A stretch of 39,130 nucleotides of DNA from Microvirgula aerodenitrificans DSM 15089 (GTDB lineage: Bacteria > Pseudomonadota > Gammaproteobacteria > Burkholderiales > Aquaspirillaceae), in contig NZ_JHVK01000028.1 in the NCBI RefSeq assembly GCF_000620105.1, positions 1 through 39,130 of the forward strand, written 5' to 3'. The translations under genes were made by a program, and so were the position numbers. The notes beneath the pieces were generated by a model. The model was not told where the DNA came from. It saw only the letters and a program-made list of their open reading frames with translations, and did no database searches. Of this stretch, positions 8,138-16,666 are shown piece after piece. How positions within the stretch are numbered: the first letter of the stretch is position 1; each line of letters opens with the position of its first letter.

Positions 8138-8782
8138 ATGGACGCTGACCTTGCAACGCTTTCCGCGCGACTGATCGCGCACCGCACGCTTCCCCGCAGC
8201 GACAAGCTGGTTCGCCGCGCGCTGATGGACGAGGTGTTCCGCCAGGCGCTGGACGAACGGCTGGCCCAGGTCGGGCTGTCCCTGGCCGACAACCCGTACG
8301 CGGCTGAAGTGGCGGTCTGCCTGCAGCCGGCGCAGCATGAGGCGGTGTTCGGTCAGGGCGAAACCTGGCAGAACAATACGCTGGAGCTGCCGCGCGACGC
8401 AGTGGCGCTGCTGGTGGTGCTGTGGGCGCTGATCGTGCTGCCGAAGCGCGAGCGCCAGCATGCGCGGGTCGAAGCCGGCCGCGAGTCGCAGCATGACATG
8501 TTCGGCGAAGGCAAGCCGATCGCCACTGGCGACGACGTGTCGGTCGGCGTCAACGAGGAGGCGATCTACGCCGACTTCGGCAATCTGCTTGGCGGTCGCA
8601 CCAAGTTCAGTGCCAACCTTGGCCGGCTGGTGAACCTTGGCTTTATCGTTCGCCGGCAGAAGCTGCTGACCGAGGGGCCGCTGCTGGATACGCTGATCGA
8701 CTACGGCCAGCTCGCACCGCGCATCCTCGAAGGCGCGCTGTCCGAAGTGCTGCTCAAGCGCCGGCAGGACGCCGGCCTCTGA
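8138..8782 (+). CDS. MukE/MksE/JetB-like subunit of an SMC complex (inferred)
   Basis: 214 residues, five bases after the preceding stop. The C-terminal half is winged-helix-like: NEEAIYADFGNLLGGRTKF, then SANLGRLVNLGFIVRRQKLL and a final helix ILEGALSEVLLKRRQ. The size and double winged-helix look fit MukE-type KITE proteins, which dimerise and grip DNA and the kleisin. It is the middle gene of the F-E-B trio. There is a 49-base gap to the SMC gene. Function is inferred from order and fold-like features. Confidence 0.65.
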   Translation: MDADLATLSARLIAHRTLPRSDKLVRRALMDEVFRQALDERLAQVGLSLADNPYAAEVAVCLQPAQHEAVFGQGETWQNNTLELPRDAVALLVVLWALIVLPKRERQHARVEAGRESQHDMFGEGKPIATGDDVSVGVNEEAIYADFGNLLGGRTKFSANLGRLVNLGFIVRRQKLLTEGPLLDTLIDYGQLAPRILEGALSEVLLKRRQDAGL

Positions 8783-8831
8783 ACCCGGGGCTTGCCCCGC
8801 TCCCTGTCCTTACTGGAATCCGGTCCAACGC

Positions 8832-11669
8832 ATGTTTCAACTCCGCGCCCTCGAAATGGTTCATTGGGATTACTGGCAGCGCCTGACCGTGCCGCTGGAC
8901 GCCCAGATCGTCACCATCACCGGCCCGAACGGCTCCGGCAAGACCACGCTGCTCGATGCGCTGCGGACCCTGCTGGCGCTGCGTTGTTCCGGCAAGCGCG
9001 ACTACAAGCGCTATGTGCGCAACAATCGTTCGCCATTCGCCTGGCTGCGCGGTGTGGTCGACAACCCGCGCCGGCTCGAATCGGGCCTGTACCCGACGCC
9101 GTTCTTCCCGCTGATGAGCGAACGCGTGACCCTGCTGTGCCGGGTCAGGAAACAGGGCGGCGACTGGGTACGCCATTACGCAATTCTGGAAGGCGATGTC
9201 CCGCTTGGCGACGAGATGGAAGCCGGCGTCACCTGGCTGGGCGTGCATGAATACCGCCAGCGGCTGGAGGCAGCCGGCCTGACGCCGGCAATTGCCGAGG
9301 TGCTGGCGCTGGAGCAGGGCGATACCGACAAGCTGTGTGAATACTCGCCGCGTGCGCTGCTGGACCTGGTGTTCCAGGTGTTCGGCGACAAGGCGGTGCT
9401 CGATCACTATGCCGCCGCCCGCGATGAACAGGTGCAGACCGAGATCGAACTGGCCGAACTGGCCAAACGCCGCGATGTGCTGGCTGCACGGGTGGAAAAC
9501 GCCGTCGGCCGCGCCAATCGCTATGTCGAGTGGCGTGCGCTGCAGGACGAGATCGCCCGGCTGGAAAGCGAAGTGCTGCCGACACTCGGCTATATCGAGG
9601 GCCGGGGCAAGCTGCGCCAGCACTGGCGTGACGAACGCGCGGCGCGCGCGGCCTGGCGCCGCGAGTGCGAGGCGCAGACGCTGGATCAGGCCGATCTGGC
9701 CGGGCTGGCACGGGCCGAGGCGCAGGCTGATGCCCGTCGTGTCGCGGCCAGCGATCACTACCGGCAGGTGCTGGCCGAGTTCCAGTCGGTGCGCGAGGCA
9801 TGCGCCGGGCTGGACGCGCAACTGAAAGAGCGTGACCGGCTGCAGGCGCTGTCCGGCAAGGACTGGGGCGATGACCAGGCCCGACTGGCCGCCCGGCATG
9901 AAATGCTGCGCCAGGAAGCCGCCGCGCTCGGCGCCAGTCTGAAGGCCCGGCGTGACGAGCGCGAACAGCTCGGGGTCGAACGTGCGGCGCTGTCCTCGGG
10001 TGGCCGGCGCGCACCGGACGAGGTGCGGGCGTTCCGCATCGCGCTGGAAGAGCAGGGCGTCGACCATGGGCTGCTGGCCGAGCGGGTCGAAGTCACCGAT
10101 CCGGACTGGCAGATCGCCGTCGAGTCGCTGCTGAAACCGTATCGCCATCTGGTGCTGCTCGGCAATCCGTCTGACCGCGAAACCGCGTTCGCACTCGGAC
10201 GCCGGCTGCGCTACCGGCACTTTATCGTGCCGGATGCCGAGCCGGCACCGCGTGCCAAACCGGGCAGTGTGCTGGAAGTGGTGCGCTTTGCCTCGGCCGT
10301 GCCGGGCTGGCTGGCGCGCATTCTGAATGACACCCGGCGGGTCGCCGACGAGCGCGAAGGCGAGGCGCTGGGCGGCGAGTGGATCACGCCGGACGGTTAT
10401 CTGCGCGAACGGCGCGGCGGCCGGCATATCGGCGTGGCCGCGCATGACCTCGCTTTTGGCGAGGCAGCGCGCCAGGCCCGGCTGGCCCAGGTCGAGGCCC
10501 GGCTGGAGCGGGTCAACCGTGACATCCTGGCCGAGGAAGAGCGGCAACTGGCACTGAATCGCGAAGCGCGCGAACTGGCCGAATACCTGGGCGGGGTCGA
10601 TGCCATCCGCCTGCTGGAAGCGCGTGCCGACGAATATGCCGCACTGGAAGCCAGCCGCCGCGATCTCGCCGCGCGCGCCGCCGATATCGGCGCCGCCGTG
10701 GCGGCGGCGCAGGAGGCCGAGCGTCAGGCGCGTGACGAACACGACCAGGCCCGCCGCACGCACGAACGACGGGCGCTGAACCTGCAACAGCAGTCGCAGC
10801 GACTGTCAGCCCTGCAACTGGCCGCGGTCGAGGCGCGCCGCATGGTGCGCCGTGATCTGGCCAGTCTGCGCGATCTGGCCCGACGGCTCGACCCGCGCTG
10901 GCTGGATGCCGGGTATCTGGAAGCGCTGTCCGGTGAATTCGGTGATGCCGGGGATGCCGAGCACGCACTGCGTTATGCGCGTCAGCGGCTGGAACTGGGC
11001 GAGTGGGAGCGGGAAGAAACCGTGCTGACCAGCCGTGACCTGCTGCGCGACGAACTGGTCACGCTTGACCTCGACATGCAGAAACGCGGCGCGGAAGTGG
11101 AGCGCGCCAGTGCGCTGACCGACGAGGCGCGCAGCGCCTATGTCGGCAAGCTGCGCGCCACGGTACGCGCCTATGGCCGCAACCTGAAACGGCTGGGCGA
11201 GCTGTCCGGCATTGCGGTCGAGGCCGACTTGCCCGAGTTCGGCGACGACGACAGCCGCCTGCTGCAGGCCGGGCTGACCGTGCGCTTCAACTTCGACCAC
11301 AAGGGCATGATGGGGCTGAATGACGGCGAGGCGTCCGGCGGGCAGCAGGTGATGAAATCACTGATCCTGCTGGTCGGACTGATGATGGACGAGTCCCAGC
11401 CATCCGGCTTCGTGTTTATCGACGAACCGTTTGCCCACCTGGACATCTTCAATATTGACCGGGTGTCGAGCTTCCTGCGCGCGACCGAAGCCCAGTACCT
11501 GATCACCACCCCGAATACGCACAACATCAATATCTTTGCGCCGAGCGAGCTGACGCTGGCCACGCGCAAGAAGCGGGCGGGTGAAGCGTGGGCGCCACCG
11601 TTGCTGCAGGTGCGGCGGAAGGGCAGCGCACCGGATACGCTGCCGGTTGACGAGCGCGCGGATCGTTGA
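8832..11669 (+). CDS. SMC-family ATPase, MksB/JetC-like
   Basis: 945 residues. Walker A GPNGSGKTT is at about 31-39. Two long coiled-coil arms (rich in A, R, E and L, about 190-390 and 560-780) surround a globular segment at about 395-545 that looks like an SMC hinge (DHGLLAERVEVTDPDWQIAV, later GGEWITPDGYLRERRGG). The C-terminal ATPase half has signature ASGGQQVMKS (near 834) and Walker B FVFIDEPFAHLD (near 860-871), then a TTPN segment like a switch/H-loop region. The arms are shorter than in Smc or MukB, as in MksB. Such ATPases extrude DNA loops; family members act in chromosome organisation (Mks) or plasmid defence (Wadjet, which also needs JetD). No JetD-like gene follows; the next gene is convergent wecA. 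Confidence 0.85.
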   Translation: MFQLRALEMVHWDYWQRLTVPLDAQIVTITGPNGSGKTTLLDALRTLLALRCSGKRDYKRYVRNNRSPFAWLRGVVDNPRRLESGLYPTPFFPLMSERVTLLCRVRKQGGDWVRHYAILEGDVPLGDEMEAGVTWLGVHEYRQRLEAAGLTPAIAEVLALEQGDTDKLCEYSPRALLDLVFQVFGDKAVLDHYAAARDEQVQTEIELAELAKRRDVLAARVENAVGRANRYVEWRALQDEIARLESEVLPTLGYIEGRGKLRQHWRDERAARAAWRRECEAQTLDQADLAGLARAEAQADARRVAASDHYRQVLAEFQSVREACAGLDAQLKERDRLQALSGKDWGDDQARLAARHEMLRQEAAALGASLKARRDEREQLGVERAALSSGGRRAPDEVRAFRIALEEQGVDHGLLAERVEVTDPDWQIAVESLLKPYRHLVLLGNPSDRETAFALGRRLRYRHFIVPDAEPAPRAKPGSVLEVVRFASAVPGWLARILNDTRRVADEREGEALGGEWITPDGYLRERRGGRHIGVAAHDLAFGEAARQARLAQVEARLERVNRDILAEEERQLALNREARELAEYLGGVDAIRLLEARADEYAALEASRRDLAARAADIGAAVAAAQEAERQARDEHDQARRTHERRALNLQQQSQRLSALQLAAVEARRMVRRDLASLRDLARRLDPRWLDAGYLEALSGEFGDAGDAEHALRYARQRLELGEWEREETVLTSRDLLRDELVTLDLDMQKRGAEVERASALTDEARSAYVGKLRATVRAYGRNLKRLGELSGIAVEADLPEFGDDDSRLLQAGLTVRFNFDHKGMMGLNDGEASGGQQVMKSLILLVGLMMDESQPSGFVFIDEPFAHLDIFNIDRVSSFLRATEAQYLITTPNTHNINIFAPSELTLATRKKRAGEAWAPPLLQVRRKGSAPDTLPVDERADR

Positions 11670-11705
11670 GCGCCGGGAACCTCCGGGTGAAAAGCGCGGC
11701 CCCGG

Positions 11706-12818
11706 TTATTGCCGATCCTTGTGGGACTGCCGGTCGCGGACGACCAGCCAGCGCGGTGTCCGGAATTTGACAATGCGGCGGTACAGCCAGATGTAGGCGG
11801 CAATGAACAGCAGTGTGGACAACTGCAACAGCCGGGTGTTGTTCCAGAACAGTACTGCCGGTATTACGCCCAGCGATGACAGCAGCCACAGGTACGGCGA
11901 GGTCATCGAGTTGCGGAACAGCTTGTCGGCCGGGCGCGAACTGCCAACCGTCCATTTCATCAGCCGCTTGTAGATCAGCTGGTGCAGGTGGGCGGCATCC
12001 GGCATGCCCGGGTTCGAGCGCCGTGACGTCCGGCGCAGCACGGTGAATGTCATTTCGACGACCGGGTAGCTGACCAGCAGCAGCGCAAACCAGGGTGATA
12101 CCTGAGGGTTGCGTGCGACCAGCAGGATATCGAGTGCGGCGATCAGGAAACCGAGCAGATAGGCACCGCCATCACCGAGAAAGATCAGCCCGCGCGGCCA
12201 GTTCCAGAGCAGGAAGCCCAGGCAGGCTCCGATGCCGGCTATTGCGCATGACCAGATCAGGTGGTCGCCGAGCAGGAAGGCGACATAGGCAATGCCACCC
12301 AGCATGATGGCCGCGACGGCTGTCGCCAGCCCGTTGTAGCCGTCGATGAAATTCATCGCATTTGTGACGCCGCAGATGGCGATCAGTGTCAGCGACAGGG
12401 AGACGGCCGGGTAGCGCAATGCTGCCTCCAGGACAGGGATGTCCAGCCGCGTAATCTGGACGCCGAGCAGCCACCATCCCAGTCCCGCTGACAGCAGGAT
12501 CCCCGCCATGCGCAGGCCCAGCCCGCCCTGTTTGGACATGTCTTCATACAGCCCGCTGAGGAAGGCCGGCAGCGTGACTGCCAGCAGCCCCAGGTAGGCG
12601 GTGTGAAGTGGCGAGTGCCGCAACCACAGTACCAGCCAGCCAGTGCCCAGTGCGATGAGCAGCGCGACACCGCCGATGCGGGGCACCGGGGCAACATGGA
12701 ATTTTTGCACGCCTGACAGGTCGGAGTCCGCACTGAGCCGGGCATGAAAGTGACTACTGCGTACCAGCCACAAGGTAAGCATAAAGCTGGTCAGTAGAGT
12801 GGATACGAAGAGAACCAT
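11706..12818 (-). CDS. WecA/TagO-type undecaprenyl-phosphate sugar-1-phosphate transferase
   Basis: 370 residues with about ten hydrophobic membrane segments. It carries the family's cytoplasmic motifs: NAMNFIDGYNGLA, FLGDGGAYLLG and the late HLHQLIYKRL histidine loop. Enzymes of this family put the first sugar-1-phosphate (often GlcNAc-1-P) on undecaprenyl phosphate to start O-antigen, enterobacterial common antigen or capsule. The early acidic pair is ED (SGLYEDMSKQ) where most members have DD, worth noting but seen in some subfamilies. It lies on the minus strand, convergent with the SMC gene and about 250 bases from galE. The sugar cannot be told from sequence. Confidence 0.88.
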   Translation of the reverse strand: MVLFVSTLLTSFMLTLWLVRSSHFHARLSADSDLSGVQKFHVAPVPRIGGVALLIALGTGWLVLWLRHSPLHTAYLGLLAVTLPAFLSGLYEDMSKQGGLGLRMAGILLSAGLGWWLLGVQITRLDIPVLEAALRYPAVSLSLTLIAICGVTNAMNFIDGYNGLATAVAAIMLGGIAYVAFLLGDHLIWSCAIAGIGACLGFLLWNWPRGLIFLGDGGAYLLGFLIAALDILLVARNPQVSPWFALLLVSYPVVEMTFTVLRRTSRRSNPGMPDAAHLHQLIYKRLMKWTVGSSRPADKLFRNSMTSPYLWLLSSLGVIPAVLFWNNTRLLQLSTLLFIAAYIWLYRRIVKFRTPRWLVVRDRQSHKDRQ

Positions 12819-13065
12819 ACCGATATTCTAACGGATTGGGCTCTCCTGACGCGGAAAGCTGTAGATGAAAATCCGCGAAAAAACAGTGGGGTGGATCTGT
12901 TCTGATAAAAGGAGCTGTTTCCACCATGTGCATTATTACTGACTGACACTCTCGGCCGAAGTTGGGCGGGCTTGGCGCAATCTGGAATTTTCCAGCTCAG
13001 CGAGCATGGTAAATATCTGGCAAGCAGCAGTATGGATATTCACTCCGGATAGTTACCCATTTCGC
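12819..13065. other. Intergenic region between galE and the wecA-like gene
   Basis: No gene is visible. It is AT-richer than its surroundings and contains the small palindrome CTGGAATTTTCCAG (12982-12995) and a GGTGGA...TCCACC inverted pair near 12890-12930. Neither has a U tract, so no terminator for galE is claimed. A promoter for the wecA-like gene presumably lies here, but I could not choose one. Confidence 0.35.
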
Positions 13066-14082
13066 TCAATAACCGTGAGGATTGTCGCATTGCCATCGCC
13101 ATGTATCCGCACACATGGCATCCAGTCCGCGTGTCGCTTTCCAGCCCAGTTCCCTTTCTGCCCGAGCGGGATCGGCATAGCAGGTAGCCACGTCGCCTGG
13201 ACGACGGGCAGCAAGGACATGCGGGACCTTGCGACCGCTGACTCGCTCGAAAGCATGTACGACATCCAGTACTGAATACCCGCGCCCGGTGCCCAGGTTG
13301 CAGGTGTGCAGCTGTCCGGCGGGGGTGTTGCCCAGTGCCTCAATGGCCCTGGCGTGGCCAACCGCCAGATCGACCACATGCAGATAGTCACGCACGCCGG
13401 TCCCATCCGCTGTCGGGTAGTCATTGCCGTATACCGACAAGAATTCCCGCTTTCCGACGGCGACCTGTGCAATAAACGGCATCAGATTATTGGGAATACC
13501 CTGCGGGTCTTCCCCGATCAGCCCGCTCTCGTGCGCCCCTACCGGATTGAAATAGCGCAGGATCATGATCGACCAGTCCGGCTCTGCGCGGTGCAGGTCG
13601 CGCAGCATGTCTTCGACGATCAGCTTGCTGCGGCCGTAGGGGTTGGTCGCGGACAGCGGAAAGTCTTCGGTGATCGGTACCTGGTGCGGGTTGCCGTATA
13701 CCGCGGCGGAAGAGCTGAACAACAGGGATTTCACGCCATGGCTGCGCATGGCTGTCAGCAGGGTGAGTGTGCCGCCGATATTGTTGTCGTAATAGCTCAG
13801 TGGCGCTGACACTGACTCGCCCAGAACTTTCAGCCCGGCAAAATGGACGACGGTGTCAATGGTGTACCGGGTAAACAGCTGCTCCAGCGTGCCGGCGTGA
13901 CGGATATCACCCTCCACGAAGATCAGCGGCTTGCCAGTGATTCGTTCCACCCGGTGCAAGGCTTCCCGGCTGCTGTTGCACAGATTGTCCAGCACGACCA
14001 GCTCGTAGCCAGCCTCAAGCAGTTCGACACAGGTGTGGCTGCCTACATAACCGGCGCCACCGGTAACAAGAAGGGTGGTCAT
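13066..14082 (-). CDS. galE: UDP-glucose 4-epimerase
   Basis: 338 residues, the standard size. It interconverts UDP-glucose and UDP-galactose with bound NAD. The Rossmann motif GGAGYVGSHT is at the N-terminus, SSAAVYG supplies the catalytic Ser/Thr region, and YGRSK gives the Tyr-x3-Lys pair. The C-terminus ends WRWQCDNPHGY, typical of GalE. The product feeds LPS and glycan synthesis encoded further along the window. It is a separate minus-strand unit between mrcA and the wecA-like gene. Confidence 0.96.
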   Translation of the reverse strand: MTTLLVTGGAGYVGSHTCVELLEAGYELVVLDNLCNSSREALHRVERITGKPLIFVEGDIRHAGTLEQLFTRYTIDTVVHFAGLKVLGESVSAPLSYYDNNIGGTLTLLTAMRSHGVKSLLFSSSAAVYGNPHQVPITEDFPLSATNPYGRSKLIVEDMLRDLHRAEPDWSIMILRYFNPVGAHESGLIGEDPQGIPNNLMPFIAQVAVGKREFLSVYGNDYPTADGTGVRDYLHVVDLAVGHARAIEALGNTPAGQLHTCNLGTGRGYSVLDVVHAFERVSGRKVPHVLAARRPGDVATCYADPARAERELGWKATRGLDAMCADTWRWQCDNPHGY

Positions 14083-14113
14083 GGCGGTGTGACGGCATTT
14101 TAGAATGGTTGGA

Positions 14114-14145
14114 TGGCGGAAGGAGCCGGCAGGCCCCTTCCGCCA
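14114..14145 (-). terminator. Stem-loop between mrcA and galE
   Basis: TGGCGGAAGG (14114-14123) and CCTTCCGCCA (14136-14145) form a 10-bp stem with a 12-base loop, nine bases beyond the mrcA stop. No U tract follows on the minus strand, so it may be a weak or Rho-assisted end, or only a 3' stabiliser. Confidence 0.45.
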
Positions 14146-14154
14146 GGCACAGCA

Positions 14155-16530
14155 TCAGAACAGCTGTTCCTTCACGTTCTCGACCGCATCGCGCGCCGAG
14201 TCAGGCGGCGGCGTGCTCGGGCTGGCTGCCGGGTCGGCTTCATTGCTTTCCACCGAACGGCTGGCCTGGTTGTTGAGGCCGAGCTCCGGACTGGTCTGCA
14301 GGAATTCCTGATAGTAATACTCGGGCTGTCCGTGCAGGCCGGCACCCGGCTTGACCACGATGCCGCTGGGCACCGGCAGCTCGACTTCCGGTACGCTCTT
14401 CAGCGCGTGGCGCATGTACGAGATCCAGATCGGCAGCGCGGCGCCGCCCCCGGTTTCCCCGCCGCCCAGCGATTTGTTGTTGTCGAAGCCGACCCAGGCG
14501 ATGCCGACCAGCTCGCCGGGGGCGAAGCCGGCGAACCAGGCATCCCGCGAATCGTTGGTGGTGCCGGTCTTGCCGGCCAGGTCGCTGCGGCCGAGCGACA
14601 GCGCGCTGCGACCGGTGCCGAACTTGACCACGTCCTGCATCAGGTTGGTCATGATGAACGCGTTGCGCGGGTCGATGACCTGCCTGGCGTTCTGGCCGGC
14701 CACGATCGGGGCGGTCTTGGCCAGCACATGGCCCAGACTGTCCTCGATGCGGTCGATAAAGTACGGCTTGACCTGCCAGCCGCCGTTGGCGAACACGCTG
14801 TAGCCCTCGGCCATGCCGAGCGGCGTCACCATGCCGGCGCCGAGCGCCATGGTCAGGTAGGCCGGATGCTGCTTGGGGCCGAAGTCGAAACGCTGCAGAT
14901 ACTGCTGGGTGTAGTCGGTGCCGGTGGCCATCAGCACCCGGATCGACACCAGGTTCTTCGACAGGGTCAGACCACGGCGCAGCGTCATCATGCCGGCGTA
15001 GCGGCCGTCATAGTTCTTCGGTTCCCAGCGCTGGCCGCCGATGGTCTGCGGGTCGATGACCAGCGGAGCATCATTGACCAGCGTGCTCGGGGTGAAGCCG
15101 CGTTCGAGGCCGGCCGAATAGATGAACGGCTTGAAGCTCGACCCCGGCTGGCGCCAGGCCATGGTCACGCGGTTGAAGTGGTTGCGGTTGAAGTCGAAGC
15201 CGCCGACCAGCGACTGGATCGCACCGGTCTTCGGGTCGACGGCGACGAATGCCCCTTCGACCTTCGGCATCTGGGTGATCGACCAGCCACCGTCCTCATC
15301 CTTGGTAATGCGGATGATGGAACCGGGGCGGATGCGTTGCGCCGGCGTCAGTTTCGGCGACAGGAAACGCTGGGCAAAGCTCAGTGCCCGCCCCCTCAGG
15401 TCCACCTTGTCGCCGCCGCGCAGATAGACGCTGACCAGCGTTGGCGAGGCTTCGAGTACCACGGCCGGCTGCAGCGAGCCCGAGTCGCGAATGGCGGCGA
15501 GCGCATCATCCAGCGCTTCGTCACGGTCGGCGCCTTCCGGCAGCGCGGCCAGATCGATGAACGATTCCGGTCCGCGATAGCCATGGCGGCGGTCATAGCT
15601 CATCAGCCCCTCGCGCACGGCGTCGAATGCCCAGCGCTGCGGGTCCGATTTCAGCGTGGTGTACACGCGGAAGCCCTCGGTGTAGGCGGCTTCCTTGTAA
15701 CGGGTATACATCGACTGGCGCACCATTTCCGCCACGTACTGGGCCGGCACCGAGAAGTCCTCGTTGCGGCTGGCCAGCTTCAGCTTCTCCTGCTTGGCGG
15801 CCTCGTACTGGTCGTTGTCGATGAAGTTCAGCTCGCGCATGCGGCGCAGCACGTACAGTTGGCGCAGGTGCGCGCGTTCCGGATTCACTACCGGGTTGTA
15901 CGAGGACGGTGCCTTCGGCAGGCCGGCCAGCATGGCCATTTCCGCCGGGGTCAGCTGGTCCAGTGTCTTGCCGAAGTAGATCTGTGCGGCCGAGGTGAAA
16001 CCGTACGCGCGCTGGCCGAGATAGATCTGGTTGTAGTACAGCTCCAGAATCTGGTCCTTGGACAGGTTGTGTTCGATCTTGAATGCCAGCAAGGCCTCGT
16101 TGAACTTGCGGGTGAAGGTCCGTTCGCTCGACAGGAAGAAATTCTTCGCGACCTGCATGGTGATGGTCGAGGCGCCGGAGCGGATATGACCGGTGGTCAC
16201 GTTGGCCACCGCCGCGCGGGCGATGCCGAGGTAGTCGATGCCGCCGTGTTCGTAGAAGCGCTCGTCCTCGGCAGCGAGAATGGCCTTCTTCATCAGCGGC
16301 GGGACTTCGCCGATCGGGGTGAACGAGCGACGTTCCTCACCGAATTCGCCGATCAGGGCGCCGTCTGCGGTATAGACGCGCAGCGGGATTTTCGGGCGAT
16401 AGGCGGTCAGGACATCAAGGCTGGGCAGGCGGGGATAGGTGACGGCAATGCCGACACCAGCCAGACCTGCGCCGATGACGATCAGCACCGCGACAATCAG
16501 GGCGATGCCTCCGAGCAGTCGGGAAAACAT
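14155..16530 (-). CDS. mrcA: Penicillin-binding protein 1A (class A, bifunctional)
   Basis: 791 residues from ATG 16530; upstream codons in the open frame are not conserved-looking. A signal-anchor helix (about 6-32) precedes the GT51 glycosyltransferase domain with catalytic EDERFYEHGG (Glu near 88) and IRSGASTITMQVAKN. An OB-like insert follows, then the transpeptidase domain with nucleophile in SSFKPF (near 463), SKN, and KTGTTND (near 652). It polymerises and cross-links peptidoglycan in the periplasm. The tail is low-complexity and Pro/Ser/Asp-rich. It is divergent from aroK. Confidence 0.96.
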   Translation of the reverse strand: MFSRLLGGIALIVAVLIVIGAGLAGVGIAVTYPRLPSLDVLTAYRPKIPLRVYTADGALIGEFGEERRSFTPIGEVPPLMKKAILAAEDERFYEHGGIDYLGIARAAVANVTTGHIRSGASTITMQVAKNFFLSSERTFTRKFNEALLAFKIEHNLSKDQILELYYNQIYLGQRAYGFTSAAQIYFGKTLDQLTPAEMAMLAGLPKAPSSYNPVVNPERAHLRQLYVLRRMRELNFIDNDQYEAAKQEKLKLASRNEDFSVPAQYVAEMVRQSMYTRYKEAAYTEGFRVYTTLKSDPQRWAFDAVREGLMSYDRRHGYRGPESFIDLAALPEGADRDEALDDALAAIRDSGSLQPAVVLEASPTLVSVYLRGGDKVDLRGRALSFAQRFLSPKLTPAQRIRPGSIIRITKDEDGGWSITQMPKVEGAFVAVDPKTGAIQSLVGGFDFNRNHFNRVTMAWRQPGSSFKPFIYSAGLERGFTPSTLVNDAPLVIDPQTIGGQRWEPKNYDGRYAGMMTLRRGLTLSKNLVSIRVLMATGTDYTQQYLQRFDFGPKQHPAYLTMALGAGMVTPLGMAEGYSVFANGGWQVKPYFIDRIEDSLGHVLAKTAPIVAGQNARQVIDPRNAFIMTNLMQDVVKFGTGRSALSLGRSDLAGKTGTTNDSRDAWFAGFAPGELVGIAWVGFDNNKSLGGGETGGGAALPIWISYMRHALKSVPEVELPVPSGIVVKPGAGLHGQPEYYYQEFLQTSPELGLNNQASRSVESNEADPAASPSTPPPDSARDAVENVKEQLF

Positions 16531-16562
16531 GTGCGGTGAAACTTCCGATGGGAAAACAGCGC

Positions 16563-16591
16563 AGTATAGCGCCAGATGGTCCGCCTGCCAT
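16563..16591 (-). promoter_or_regulatory. Putative sigma-70 promoter of mrcA
   Basis: On the minus strand ATGGCA (complement 16586-16591) and TATACT (complement 16563-16568) are 17 bases apart. The start would fall near 16556, about 25 bases before the mrcA ATG. Confidence 0.5.
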
Positions 16592-16629
16592 TTTCGTTGC
16601 GAACAGATACGATTGAGGCCCGCTCGGCC

Positions 16630-16658
16630 ATGACGGCTGCGTGGGCCTTGGTTACAAT
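16630..16658 (+). promoter_or_regulatory. Putative promoter of aroK, almost leaderless
   Basis: ATGACG (16630-16635) and TACAAT (16653-16658) are 17 bases apart. The -10 ends eight bases before the aroK ATG (16667), so transcription would start at or within two bases of the start codon. No Shine-Dalgarno sequence is present (GCGGCCCC precedes the ATG). Confidence 0.45.
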
Positions 16659-16666
16659 GCGGCCCC

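Noticed and set aside
8754-10787. 677-codon minus-strand open frame antisense to the SMC ATPase gene
   Set aside because: Low-complexity mirror frame of a GC-rich gene; the plus-strand frame carries ATPase motifs throughout.
6867-11669. Calling the SMC trio a Wadjet defence system
   Set aside because: JetD, required for plasmid cleavage, is not adjacent and the genes sit in a core-like context behind obgE. Mks-like is the safer label.
14113-16539. 808-codon plus-strand open frame antisense to mrcA
   Set aside because: Its product is rich in R, G, H, A, V and D with no domain pattern, as expected from the reverse complement of a GC-rich gene. The minus strand has a complete, motif-bearing PBP1a.
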